Part shown: one piece after another, positions 42,932-51,718 of the stretch | How the letters are laid out: every line of letters starts with the position of its first letter | Position numbering within the stretch: the stretch's first letter is position 1 | Assembly: GCA_964386635.1 (NCBI GenBank) | Contig: CAYLRO010000002.1 | Coordinates: 1 to 64,000 of the forward strand | From: Sabulitectum sp964386635 | Lineage (GTDB): Bacteria; Fermentibacterota; Fermentibacteria; Fermentibacterales; JCC-6 | Direction of reading: 5' to 3' | DNA length: 64,000 nucleotides | The notes under the pieces: model-generated | Database searches by the model: none | What the model saw: the letters and a program-made list of their open reading frames with translations, nothing else | Told to the model about the DNA's origin: nothing | Made by a program: the position numbers and the translations under genes

Positions 42932-45540
42932 TCGTTTTTCTCTTCTCTGAAAGGGAATATTCCCCTGTGAATGTTCATCACTGTATCTGAGACACTGTTT
43001 TCAAAATCACTCTTTATGGAAGAGATATCAGCCGCTGAGATCTCTTCAAATGTCACATCGCCAGTTCCCTGAAGGTGTATGTAGCAAACCTTTGATACAG
43101 GCTGACAGCCGTTCTGTATTGCCAGCTCCATGTAAAAGGGCAACTGGTAAAGCCCCTTCCTGATAAGGTTATCAGCTTTCGCTTCTTTTGGTCTGCCTGT
43201 CTTCAGATCCGCAAGGATGAAGTTACCGGAATCAGATGTGAATATCAGGTCGATCCTTCCTCTTGCCGGATAACCTGCCACAGTGCCCTTCACCTCTACC
43301 TCGCAGTCATGAAAGGTCCACTTCTTTTCATTCAGTTCAAGAAGCATCTGTTCAAGGCCCCGGCAGGTATTGCTTATCCACACAGAGGCAAGTGCCTGAG
43401 AGCCAAGCATTGCTCTGAGATTGTTTCTCTCTGCTTCAGCAAGCACCGTATTGTATACATCTCCGCCCTTTTGAAGCACCTTTTCCACGCAGTTATGAAC
43501 CAGGCTTCCCCTTGCCAGGGGATCAGGCTCTGATCGTACAGGGAACTCTTCCGGTTTGCACAGATGCCAGATTCTGTCTGTAAGAAAGGCGAAGGGGCAA
43601 TAAGAGTAGGCTTCAAGCATTGAGGCAGTGATATACTCTTTCGTGAACAGACCCTCCCCGATCATGCCTGAGTGATCTGCCTTTTCATCAGGTTCATCCG
43701 GGTTGAAGAACACTCGTTCTCTCTGGGCCCTGAAGGATGACGCCAGAAACGGCGGATCTGCTGGAAAGCTCAGTGTAAGAGAGGGAGAAGATGGGATTCT
43801 GACCCTTGCCAGAAGATCTTTGTTTGACTTGTCCTTCCTTACTTTCAGCGGGATGAGGAACGGAGAAAGGGAAATTGGATTCCCTCCCTCATCCTCGCTT
43901 CTTGCAAGGATGACAAGGTGTTTCTCAGGCAGTTCAAAGGCCTGTCTCAGAAGAAAAGCCTCTTCAGTTTCCCTGTTGTCCGGCGAGGGCATTTCCAGAA
44001 GCTGTTTCAACCTTACAGGCATCCTGGGGTCGTTTACCGTTTTACCAGGGAAGGAACCTTCCTCCATTCCAGTAAGAATCACTGCCTGGAAAAGGTTTCC
44101 TCTTGCCTCTCCCAGTGTGAGAACCGTAACACCGGTTCTGCTTTTCTCAGCGATCTTCACTTTTTCTTCCATTGAGACTGCAACAAGTTTTTTGAACAGG
44201 TTGTACCTTACAGCTGCCCTGGAGGTAAATCGACTGCTGCTGAGAATACTGGAAAGGAACACATCCGGAACAGAATCTCCTCCCAGTTTCTGAAGGACCC
44301 TCTGAAGAAGATCCAGATACTTCTGCGGTTCTGCTGAGTCCGGAAGTGACAGGAAGTAATCCCTTATCAGCGAGGCGAATACAAATCCGGTCTCCTGGAG
44401 AGCATCCAGACCAAATCTGGCACCCTTTTCCAGGGCTCTTCTGGAATACTCCGAGGAGCATGGTGTGTCCGGTGCCGATATCACTCCTGTTGCCAGCAGC
44501 TTCTCCAGGTCTTTGTGATGAAAATTGTTTTCATCAAGAGATATGAGCTGGAGTATGAATCTTCCCCATGGGAGCTTTGCGCACTCCACTGTGAGGTTTG
44601 ACGAGCATTCTATCCCTGAGCAGAAAAATTCTGTGATAACAGCTTCAGAATCTTTCGCAGAAGCAACCACTGCAATATCACTGTTGTGAAGCCCTGAAGA
44701 ATTAAGAAGCCTGACTTCTTCTGAAACAGCTCTGCTGAAAGCCGTTCCACTTCCGCAGTATTTCAGGCAGATGTTTTTTGTTCTCTGCAGAGCCTTCCCT
44801 GTGAGAAGGTTTTCTCCGAACTGAGCAATGGGGGACAGGGGAACACTGCCGTCAACCCGATGGAAGTCTTCTTTTCTGTACATCCCATCCAGAAAGTTCA
44901 GCGTTCTTGTGAAAGCTGACCGCCAGTAGTGTGAAGGATGCACCGGAGAGAGCCAGAAAACATCAGCTTTTTCAGACAGTGCCTTTATGTAGTTTCTCTG
45001 GCCGGGATTGAGATCATAGAATCCGTAGATCATGTATGTGTTGAATCTTTCAGGCCTTCCCGGGGGCTTGCCTGAGCTCATGTCAGTGACAAAACCGTGC
45101 TCTCTGCTTCTTTGAATGCAGTATCGGGAGAACCTTTCAGCTGTTTTAACCACTTCACTGTCCGGGGGTATCATTGAATAGGCCTGAACGGTAAAGTTCT
45201 CGGCACTGATCCCATTGTCTATCAGCCGCTCGAAGAATTCAGCGGCTGAAGCGGCGGCATTAACATCGTAACCTGCACTGTATGCGAGAACGATGCTTTG
45301 CTGTTTTGACACAGAAGGTGAAGCCAGCTTTGTTGAAAGAGCATCAGCCAGTTTAGGTATGCCAGGGTAGAAACTGGCCCCAGATACGGACCCGGCAATA
45401 AGAGATTGCAGCCGTTTAGTCTGGGGGTATCCGGCTGTGACTACAGCAACAGTGCCCAGGTCTGACAGTTTGAGAAATTCCTCAAGCCACTTTTTCTCAA
45501 GGGCACGCCAGTGACCGAGAAAAACTGACTTCAGCGACAC
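42910..45540 (-). CDS. addB: AddB-like nuclease/inactivated helicase subunit
   Basis: An 876-residue protein upstream of and overlapping the AddA-like gene. No functional Walker A is seen near the N-terminus (TVAVVTAGYPQTKRLQ), as expected for AddB-like subunits that only bind DNA or Chi. Middle segments retain UvrD-like strands (VVASAKDSE, VTVLTLGEARGNLFQAVILTGMEE). The C-terminus carries a PD-(D/E)XK nuclease: GRIDLIFTSDSGNFILADLKTG (about 790-811, with D and the D-x-K). EAYSYCPFAF near 660 supplies one cysteine of the possible Fe-S site. The start is GTG ending at 45540, directly after the upstream stop. Assignment rests on context and the nuclease motif. Confidence 0.75.
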   Translation of the reverse strand: MSLKSVFLGHWRALEKKWLEEFLKLSDLGTVAVVTAGYPQTKRLQSLIAGSVSGASFYPGIPKLADALSTKLASPSVSKQQSIVLAYSAGYDVNAAASAAEFFERLIDNGISAENFTVQAYSMIPPDSEVVKTAERFSRYCIQRSREHGFVTDMSSGKPPGRPERFNTYMIYGFYDLNPGQRNYIKALSEKADVFWLSPVHPSHYWRSAFTRTLNFLDGMYRKEDFHRVDGSVPLSPIAQFGENLLTGKALQRTKNICLKYCGSGTAFSRAVSEEVRLLNSSGLHNSDIAVVASAKDSEAVITEFFCSGIECSSNLTVECAKLPWGRFILQLISLDENNFHHKDLEKLLATGVISAPDTPCSSEYSRRALEKGARFGLDALQETGFVFASLIRDYFLSLPDSAEPQKYLDLLQRVLQKLGGDSVPDVFLSSILSSSRFTSRAAVRYNLFKKLVAVSMEEKVKIAEKSRTGVTVLTLGEARGNLFQAVILTGMEEGSFPGKTVNDPRMPVRLKQLLEMPSPDNRETEEAFLLRQAFELPEKHLVILARSEDEGGNPISLSPFLIPLKVRKDKSNKDLLARVRIPSSPSLTLSFPADPPFLASSFRAQRERVFFNPDEPDEKADHSGMIGEGLFTKEYITASMLEAYSYCPFAFLTDRIWHLCKPEEFPVRSEPDPLARGSLVHNCVEKVLQKGGDVYNTVLAEAERNNLRAMLGSQALASVWISNTCRGLEQMLLELNEKKWTFHDCEVEVKGTVAGYPARGRIDLIFTSDSGNFILADLKTGRPKEAKADNLIRKGLYQLPFYMELAIQNGCQPVSKVCYIHLQGTGDVTFEEISAADISSIKSDFENSVSDTVMNIHRGIFPFREEKNDWSRSRR

Positions 45541-46314
45541 TTAGGCCTGATCCGCGATTTCCATGCTTTTCCAGAGACGATTACGATCTCTGGGCATTCT
45601 GAATGTGGATCCGCCAACAATGAGCTTGACTTTGTTATGGGGAATCCGTTCGAAAAGATCGCTTAAAGGTCTGTCGCCGTAGTGTTTTTCCTTTGTCAGT
45701 TTTTCCGTTCCTGCAACAATTACAGGAGTCAGTTTCTGCTCCAGGGCGGCTTCTACTATTTTTGCAGTACCGATCTTGTTCACAAAGAAGCTTTCACTGA
45801 TACAGTCTGTGCCGAGAACAGGCACAGCGCCTTCTTTTATCATCGATATGGCCCTGGAGTCGGCAATGAGCTTTACGTTGAAGCCATCGGCCTTCAGGAG
45901 CCTGGCGGCTTCTCTGCCTTCTTCGCCAGGTTGCGATTTTGTCTGGTATACAAGCTCGATCCGGTTCTTGCGGTGCTCGAGAGCACGGAGAACACTGCCG
46001 CTGTTGGAGTGGCAGAGAATGTGATTCTTCGAATTGGCCAGTGCCTTGTAGAGCTGTATGCCTGCAGCAGCGGATTCTAACCGGATCTTCTTCTGAAGTT
46101 CTTTGGCCACGTCCTTCTGTCTGAACAGGGGCTCGTTATCCAGCCTGCTGGCAAGGTAGTGGAGAGAGACCATGTCTCCAGCCTTTTCCCGGAGCTGATC
46201 CGGAAGGTCTGCTCCCTTCAGAAAACCCAGAACAATATGATTCAGAACTTTTATGTATATTCCAGTGGCTCCGGATGTTGAGTCATTGGTAATTTTGTCT
46301 AGCACTTCACTCAT
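45541..46314 (-). CDS. eIF-2B alpha-like / sugar-phosphate isomerase-like protein (IF-2B family)
   Basis: A 257-residue protein of the initiation-factor-2B alpha/beta/delta family. This family in bacteria includes methylthioribose-1-phosphate isomerase and ribose-1,5-bisphosphate isomerase. The C-terminal Rossmann-like half shows ILCHSNSGSVLRAL (about 100), VYQTKSQPGEEGREAARLL (about 125) and VLGTDCISESFFVNKIGT (about 172), matching the G-A-D and N-K-x-G-T signature. The protein is shorter than MtnA (about 345). Its stop abuts the AddB-like start, so it heads that operon. Its role beside recombination genes is unclear. Its start overlaps the divergent gene's 5' end. Confidence 0.78.
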   Translation of the reverse strand: MSEVLDKITNDSTSGATGIYIKVLNHIVLGFLKGADLPDQLREKAGDMVSLHYLASRLDNEPLFRQKDVAKELQKKIRLESAAAGIQLYKALANSKNHILCHSNSGSVLRALEHRKNRIELVYQTKSQPGEEGREAARLLKADGFNVKLIADSRAISMIKEGAVPVLGTDCISESFFVNKIGTAKIVEAALEQKLTPVIVAGTEKLTKEKHYGDRPLSDLFERIPHNKVKLIVGGSTFRMPRDRNRLWKSMEIADQA

Positions 46315-46319
46315 TGGAA

Positions 46320-47087
46320 ATGGAACTCCTTTCGCCGATTATGGCTCCTAATAAGAAGAGAAATGCCGGTCGTCAACTGCTGATAACGAGGAATCGACTC
46401 AAAGCAGAAACGAACCCATCGAAAAAGGCTTCCCTGAAGAGACTTGAAGCGAATCTGCTTCTTGATCTGGCACTGCCTGAAGAAGCCATGATTGTTGCCA
46501 GTGCACTGGCAGAGGCCCATCCGGCTGATGCTGGAGCTGCCGCTTTCCTTGGTGACATTCTTGCAAGAACAGGTAAATGGAGTGCTTCTGAAGAGCAGTT
46601 TACCCGATCATACGAGATCTGCCTGACACTTAATAAGAAGAAAAAGGCCTTTTCTCTGGCATCCGGTCCCATGTTCCTTCTTGCAGAGGCCAGAGAGGAC
46701 TATGAACGATGTATACAGGTGGCTCCTTCACAACTTCTCAGGAACAGAGCATTAAGGCTGTCAGGGAAGAGAACAGCTGATGATACTGCTCCTCCTGAAA
46801 GCTCCCCCTGGCGGGAACTTCATCTTATCGAGAGAGTACACAACGGCTCAGCTCCAGGGATACTGAGAGGTGTTCTGGATGACTGGACTGCAGGTGAAGC
46901 GGAGTGGCGCTGGCGTATTCTGTTTGAAGGAGGTGTGATCTCCGGTGAGGTCGGGGCAGGACTCAAGCAGTGGAGAAGGTACCTCAAACTAACAGTTGGA
47001 AGGGTACTTGACCCCAGATATTTTCAGGAGCGGAAACAGCTGAAAGCGGTGCTTAACACAGGTTTTGTCAAAAATTCTCAAGGATAG
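46320..47087 (+). CDS. TPR-like protein of unknown function
   Basis: About 255 residues from ATG 46320. An ATG at 46341 (APNKKRNAGRQ) is an equally good start, and neither has a strong ribosome site. The first 100 residues read as helix-turn-helix repeats with small residues at TPR positions (LEANLLLDLALPEEAMIVASALAEAHPADAGAAAFLGDILARTGKW). The C-terminal part is basic and tryptophan-rich, with no known motif. Its 5' end sits within a few bases of the divergent IF-2B gene start, so its promoter must lie inside that gene. The product is probably cytosolic. Confidence 0.55.
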   Translation: MELLSPIMAPNKKRNAGRQLLITRNRLKAETNPSKKASLKRLEANLLLDLALPEEAMIVASALAEAHPADAGAAAFLGDILARTGKWSASEEQFTRSYEICLTLNKKKKAFSLASGPMFLLAEAREDYERCIQVAPSQLLRNRALRLSGKRTADDTAPPESSPWRELHLIERVHNGSAPGILRGVLDDWTAGEAEWRWRILFEGGVISGEVGAGLKQWRRYLKLTVGRVLDPRYFQERKQLKAVLNTGFVKNSQG

Positions 47088-47127
47088 TATCTTACCCTCT
47101 GCTTTACCTTTCTGAAAGGACGAGAAA

Positions 47128-48108
47128 TTGAAGAGAGCCTTGATTACCGGAATTACCGGGCAGGATGGGTCTTACCTGACAGAACTGCTTCTGGAAAAGG
47201 GCTATGTTGTGCATGGAATTGTTCGCAGGGCAAGCAGTTTCAACAGGAACCGCATTGAGCACCTGATTCAGAACAGAGACATCTACAACAGCACGCTGTT
47301 TCTTCACTACGGTGACATGACAGACTCAAGCGGTCTGAACAGAATCATAGAGCGTACAGAACCTGATGAGGTATACAACCTTGCAGCTCAGAGTCATGTG
47401 GGTATTTCGTTCGGAATGCCAGAGTACACCTGTGACGTTGATGCCATCGGGGTGGTAAGGCTTCTTGATGCCCTCCGGGAGACCGGGATGTCAGGAACAA
47501 CAAAATTCTACCAGGCTTCAACCAGTGAGCTTTTCGGGTCCAGTGCACCTCCTCAGAACGAGGATACACCCTTCAAGCCCAGAAGCCCCTATGCTGCCTC
47601 AAAGCTCTGTGCCCACTGGATGGTGATAAACTACCGCGAGGGATACAACATGCACGCATCCAGCGGAATCCTCTTCAATCACGAATCACCAAGAAGGGGA
47701 GAGAACTTTGTTACAAGAAAGATCGCCCTTGGCGCTGCAAAAATAAAACTGGGGCTTGCGGATTCCCTTTCTCTGGGAAACCTCGAGTCCCGACGCGACT
47801 GGGGCCACGCAAAAGATTATGTGAAAGCAATGCACCTGATGCTTCAGCAGCCTGAGGCGGATGATTATGTTGTTGCTACTGGTGAAATGCATTCCGTAAA
47901 AGAATTTCTTGAGGTTGTGTTTACCCACCTGGAACTTAACTGGCACGATCATGTTAAAACCGATCCCAGGTACATGAGACCTACTGAGGTTGACGCCCTT
48001 TGCGGGGACGCATCCAAGGCAAGGAGTGTACTGGGGTGGAAACCTGAAATCAACTTCGATTCCCTTGCCAGGGAAATGGTTGACGCCGAGCTTGCCCGGC
48101 TGAACTGA
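47128..48108 (+). CDS. gmd: GDP-mannose 4,6-dehydratase
   Basis: A 326-residue extended SDR enzyme that converts GDP-mannose to GDP-4-dehydro-6-deoxymannose, the first step to GDP-fucose, GDP-rhamnose or related sugars. The N-terminus (ALITGITGQDGSYLTELLL), the VHGIVRRASSFN loop, the catalytic YAASK at about 154-158, and FNHESPRRGENFVTRKI all match Gmd. The start is TTG 47128 with GAAAGGA upstream. Genes for glycans also appear at 144 and 61009, but not next to this one. The following DUF1015 gene is 15 bases downstream. Confidence 0.95.
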   Translation: MKRALITGITGQDGSYLTELLLEKGYVVHGIVRRASSFNRNRIEHLIQNRDIYNSTLFLHYGDMTDSSGLNRIIERTEPDEVYNLAAQSHVGISFGMPEYTCDVDAIGVVRLLDALRETGMSGTTKFYQASTSELFGSSAPPQNEDTPFKPRSPYAASKLCAHWMVINYREGYNMHASSGILFNHESPRRGENFVTRKIALGAAKIKLGLADSLSLGNLESRRDWGHAKDYVKAMHLMLQQPEADDYVVATGEMHSVKEFLEVVFTHLELNWHDHVKTDPRYMRPTEVDALCGDASKARSVLGWKPEINFDSLAREMVDAELARLN

Positions 48109-48123
48109 TACCGGAGGAAAACA

Positions 48124-49359
48124 ATGTCCATAGTTAGACCTTTCAGGGGCCTCAGGCCCGGCAGAGAATTCGCAGAGAAGATCGCTTCTCCCCCTTATGA
48201 TGTTCTGGATTCGGATGAGGCCAGAGACCTGGTAAAGGATAATCCCCTGAGCTTCCTCAGGGTTGTCAAACCGGAAGTTGATCTGAGCCCTGGCGTGGAT
48301 CTTTACAGTGAACCAGTATATCAGCAGGGAGCAAGGAATCTCAGAAGACTCATGGAAGACGGTCTCATGAGTCAGGACGAAAACCCTTGTTTCTATTTCT
48401 ACAGACAGATCATGGGTGATCACTCACAGACAGGTCTTGTTGCATGTGTTTCAGCTGAGGATTACAACAATGATGTTATCAAGAAGCACGAGTTTACCAG
48501 GAAGGAAAAGGAAGAAGACCGTATAAAGCATATCGAGACACAGAATGCTCAGTGCGGCCCGGTATTCCTTACCTATCCTGATGACAGAGGCATAGATGGA
48601 ATCCAGACAGAAGTGTGCGGCGGAGAGCCTGATTACGATTTCACAGCACCTGACGGGATAAGACACACCTTCTGGGTTGTTGCCGATGCCCGGGTGAACG
48701 GAAGAATTTCCGATCTGTTCGGAAAGATACCGTTTCTCTACGTGGCTGACGGTCATCACAGAAGTGCTTCAGGAGCCATCATTGCCGGAAGAAGACGCGC
48801 CATCAACCCCGGTCATACCGGCAGGGAGGAGTACAACTACTTCCTTGCTGTAATCTTTCCTGAAACTCAGATGAAGATACTTGCCTACAACAGGGCGGTT
48901 CAGGATCTTAAGGGCAGGACTCCCGAGGAATTCATCAAAGAGATATCCGGAAGTTTCACCGTTGAGAAGTCAGGCAGGAAAGAGCCCTCGGGAAACCAGG
49001 AATTCAGCATGTACCTCTCAGGTGACTGGTACACCATTAAGCCTGTGGGTGGTACATTCCCCGCAGGTGATCCGGTAAAGAGCCTTGATGCAAGCATTCT
49101 ACAGGAGAACCTTCTGAAGCCGGTTCTTGGAGTTGAGAACCCCAGAACAGCATCACACATTAAATTCGTAGGTGGTATCAGAGGGACACAGGAGCTTGAG
49201 AATCTGGTGGATTCCGGAAAATACACAGTGGCTTTCTCAATGTTCCCTACCTCTGTTGAGCAGCTTATGGCAGTGGCAGACAGCGGTAATGTCATGCCTC
49301 CGAAATCCACCTGGTTCGAGCCCAAGCTCAGAAGCGGACTGGTGGTTCATGTCCTGTAG
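48124..49359 (+). CDS. DUF1015-family protein
   Basis: A 411-residue cytosolic protein with the family opening RPFRGLRPGREFAEKIASPPYDV (the R-P-F-R/K-x-x-R and P-P-Y-D-V boxes). Later family motifs are NPLSFLRVVKPE, FFYRQ, HEFTRKEKEEDR, FLYVADGHHRSAS (about 208) and NYFLAVIFP. DUF1015 proteins are widespread, often near serine or sugar metabolism genes, and their biochemistry is unsettled. The G-H-H-R-S box suggests a nucleotide or metal site. The start is ATG 48124 behind GGAGG. Its end overlaps the following lipoprotein start by 11 bases. Confidence 0.9.
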   Translation: MSIVRPFRGLRPGREFAEKIASPPYDVLDSDEARDLVKDNPLSFLRVVKPEVDLSPGVDLYSEPVYQQGARNLRRLMEDGLMSQDENPCFYFYRQIMGDHSQTGLVACVSAEDYNNDVIKKHEFTRKEKEEDRIKHIETQNAQCGPVFLTYPDDRGIDGIQTEVCGGEPDYDFTAPDGIRHTFWVVADARVNGRISDLFGKIPFLYVADGHHRSASGAIIAGRRRAINPGHTGREEYNYFLAVIFPETQMKILAYNRAVQDLKGRTPEEFIKEISGSFTVEKSGRKEPSGNQEFSMYLSGDWYTIKPVGGTFPAGDPVKSLDASILQENLLKPVLGVENPRTASHIKFVGGIRGTQELENLVDSGKYTVAFSMFPTSVEQLMAVADSGNVMPPKSTWFEPKLRSGLVVHVL

Positions 49360-49843
49360 AAGGCTGATATCCGTTTTTCTCACAGCACTGCTTCCAGCAG
49401 TTTTATCCGGATGCGGTAACCATCCCGCATCCGATACCGTAAAAGCGTTTACAATTGCTCTGGCTGATTCATCCTGGGAAGATGCATGGAACATGCTGAC
49501 TCCGGAAACTCAGGCAGCCTGGGATTCAACTGCTGTAGTGTTTCACAGGTTCGGCTACACAGAGAGTTCTCAGTATCTGCTTTCTCTCTCAGCCCCGATA
49601 ACAATGGATGAATTTTCGGAACTCAGCGGAGAAATGCTGTTTATACGTATGGTGCAGTCTGCTCCTGAATCTGCAGAGCTTTCAGGGTCTGTAAGGAATG
49701 TTACCCTTCATGATTCGCTCACTGCACTTGTAACTGTGGCAACAATTGATGGAGACCAGATCATTCCTGTCCGACTCATTGGAGAAAGATGGCTTCTTGA
49801 TCTGACAACCCTTGCACCGCCTCCGGAGACGCAGACGGAATAG
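49349..49843 (+). CDS. Small lipoprotein (NTF2-like or DUF4878-like)
   Basis: A 164-residue lipoprotein. The start at ATG 49349 overlaps the end of the DUF1015 gene, and the product has lipobox VLSGC (Cys about 22). The body (ASDTVKAFTIALADSSWEDAWNMLTPETQAAW, then beta strands ending in GERWLLDL) has the helix-then-sheet pattern of NTF2/DUF4878-type lipoproteins that hold a small hydrophobic ligand. No catalytic residue is evident. A membrane-anchored thioredoxin-fold gene follows closely, suggesting a shared envelope role. Confidence 0.68.
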   Translation: MSCRRLISVFLTALLPAVLSGCGNHPASDTVKAFTIALADSSWEDAWNMLTPETQAAWDSTAVVFHRFGYTESSQYLLSLSAPITMDEFSELSGEMLFIRMVQSAPESAELSGSVRNVTLHDSLTALVTVATIDGDQIIPVRLIGERWLLDLTTLAPPPETQTE

Positions 49844-49862
49844 ATACCGGAGAAAACTTGAA

Positions 49863-50498
49863 TTGCTGAAGAATTACGCAAAGGACCTGATTGTTTCCCA
49901 GTACAAGAGAAAACAGTTCAAAGCAACAATTCTCTTTGTTGCAGGGGTTGTTGTCTTTACAGTTATTGCCGGGTTCCTCTTTCGTCAGAGTCCTGCGCGC
50001 CCCCCTGCCGGGAGAATGGAGATTGCTTCAGATTTCCCTGCGGGAACATGGTTCAACGTCAGTGAGCCTCTGAGCCTTTTCATGCAGCTCAAGGGCCATG
50101 TGGTTGTGGTTCTGTTCAACGACTTCAACACACTTGCCGACCTTGAAGACCTCAGTCGCCTCTGCAGCATAGACAGTACCTTCAGCGATAAACCTGTTGC
50201 CTGTGTAATCATCTCAGCCGGAGCGGATTCCGCCATGGCATCTTCCATTGTGGACCAGTGGCAGATCCACTTCCCTGTTCTGGCTGATCCGGACCATGAG
50301 GCCATGAGCAGTTTCGGCGTCCGGGCCCTCCCTGCAGTACTGGTTATAGACACTGCCTCAAGAATTTCCTCAAGATACTATGAAGATTGGAATCTTGTAC
50401 GGCTGGAGGATGTGATACAGGATCTCATCAGTCAGGGAGAGGCTACAAAATCACTGGCAAGTGAAAAATACATACCTGAATCAACTGAAAGCAACTAA
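49863..50498 (+). CDS. Membrane-anchored thioredoxin-fold protein lacking the CxxC motif
   Basis: About 211 residues from TTG 49863, with GGAG at 49850. An upstream in-frame start would add an arginine-rich tail overlapping the lipoprotein gene. A single N-terminal membrane helix (KATILFVAGVVVFTVIAGFLF) anchors a periplasmic domain with a redoxin-type order: VVVVLFNDFN strand, VACVIIS strand, IHFPVLADPDHEAMSSFGVRALPAVLVID with the cis-Pro A-L-P-A. The usual CxxC after the first strand is replaced by NDFNTLAD, so classical redox activity is not expected. It precedes the sulfate adenylyltransferase gene by 20 bases. Confidence 0.7.
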   Translation: MLKNYAKDLIVSQYKRKQFKATILFVAGVVVFTVIAGFLFRQSPARPPAGRMEIASDFPAGTWFNVSEPLSLFMQLKGHVVVVLFNDFNTLADLEDLSRLCSIDSTFSDKPVACVIISAGADSAMASSIVDQWQIHFPVLADPDHEAMSSFGVRALPAVLVIDTASRISSRYYEDWNLVRLEDVIQDLISQGEATKSLASEKYIPESTESN

Positions 50499-50518
50499 CC
50501 GAATAAACGGAGGACACA

Positions 50519-51643
50519 ATGATTTTACCTCACGGAGGAAAACTGGTAAACAGGATGATAAGTCCGGAGCAGCTTCCGGCAGATGCTCTGAGCCTGTCCA
50601 TGAACGAAAGAGAAAAAAGCGATCTCGAGATGATCGGGTGCGGCGCCATGAGCCCTCTCCAGGGATTCATGAGTGAGGAAAATTACAAATCTGTACTTAA
50701 GAATATGCGACTGGCAAATGGTACAGTCTGGAGTCTTCCTGTGGTTTTCGCAAAAAAGGATGGCGATCCTGAGGTTAAACCCGGTGATACTGTGAACCTG
50801 TCTTACAACGGCAAGGTCCGGGGCATGATGACTGTAAGCGATATTTTCGCAGCAGACCTGATGGATGAAGCCAGAACAACGCTTCTCACTGATGACCCGG
50901 CTCATCCTGGAGTACAGTATCTTTCCAGCCTTTCAGGCACATACATAGGTGGATCAGTCCAGGCGATCGACACCAGGGATGAGGAGCCTTTCAGAGAGCA
51001 CAGACTTATTCCGGAAGAAACAAGGGCCATGTTCAGAGACAGGGGCTGGAAGTCTGTTGTGGCTTTTCAGACCAGGAACCCAATCCACCGGGCCCACGAA
51101 TACCTGCAGAAAGTGTCACTTGAGATGGTGGATGGCCTTCTTGTACACCCTCTTGTAGGAGCCACAAAGTCTGATGACATTCCTGCGGATGTAAGAATGA
51201 AGTGCTACGAGACCATTCTGGAGCTTTACTATCCCAAAGAGAGAACAGCTCTCAGCGTGTTTCCCGCAGCAATGAGGTACGCAGGTCCCAGAGAGGCGAT
51301 TTTCCACGCTCTTCTCCGCAAGAACTACGGCTGCACTCATTTCATAGTGGGAAGGGATCACGCCGGAGTTGGTGACTACTACGGCACATACGATGCTCAG
51401 GAGATATTTGAAAACTTTACTCCTGAAGAGATCGGCATAACACCTCTTAAATTCGAGCATGCATTCTTCTGCAATGCCTGTGACGGTATGGCAACAGCCA
51501 GAACCTGTCCTCACACTGCCAAAGACAGAGTATTCCTCTCCGGCAAGAAGGTCAGGGCCATGCTGGTTGAAGGTGAACTTCCTCCTCCTGAGTTCACAAG
51601 ACCTGAGATAGCAAAGCTTCTTCTGGAAGCTGCAAAGGGTTAG
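50519..51643 (+). CDS. sat: Sulfate adenylyltransferase (ATP sulfurylase)
   Basis: A 374-residue ATP sulfurylase that makes adenosine 5'-phosphosulfate from ATP and sulfate. Key motifs are FQTRNPIHRAHEYL (H-x-x-H about 192), HPLVGATKSDDIPADVR, YAGPREAIFHALLRKNYGC (about 255) and IVGRDHAGVGDYYG (about 280). The N-terminal PUA-like and central Rossmann domains are complete. The NACDGMATARTCPH segment supplies two cysteines and a histidine like a zinc site in dissimilatory-type Sat. No APS reductase, APS kinase or sulfite reductase gene is in the window. The start is ATG 50519 with GGAGG upstream. Confidence 0.95.
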   Translation: MILPHGGKLVNRMISPEQLPADALSLSMNEREKSDLEMIGCGAMSPLQGFMSEENYKSVLKNMRLANGTVWSLPVVFAKKDGDPEVKPGDTVNLSYNGKVRGMMTVSDIFAADLMDEARTTLLTDDPAHPGVQYLSSLSGTYIGGSVQAIDTRDEEPFREHRLIPEETRAMFRDRGWKSVVAFQTRNPIHRAHEYLQKVSLEMVDGLLVHPLVGATKSDDIPADVRMKCYETILELYYPKERTALSVFPAAMRYAGPREAIFHALLRKNYGCTHFIVGRDHAGVGDYYGTYDAQEIFENFTPEEIGITPLKFEHAFFCNACDGMATARTCPHTAKDRVFLSGKKVRAMLVEGELPPPEFTRPEIAKLLLEAAKG

Positions 51644-51660
51644 ATCTCTGCTGAATGAAA

Positions 51661-51691
51661 GTGCAGTGCTGCGGGAACCGCGGCACTGCAC
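51661..51691 (+). terminator. Long GC-rich hairpin after sat
   Basis: GTGCAGTGCTGCGG / CCGCGGCACTGCAC pairs over 14 bp (one wobble) around GAA, 18 bases after the sat stop. No U-tract follows, so it may terminate with a factor or act as an mRNA end-stabiliser. Confidence 0.6.
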
Positions 51692-51718
51692 ACTCAGCGC
51701 TTATGGAAAGAAAAACAC

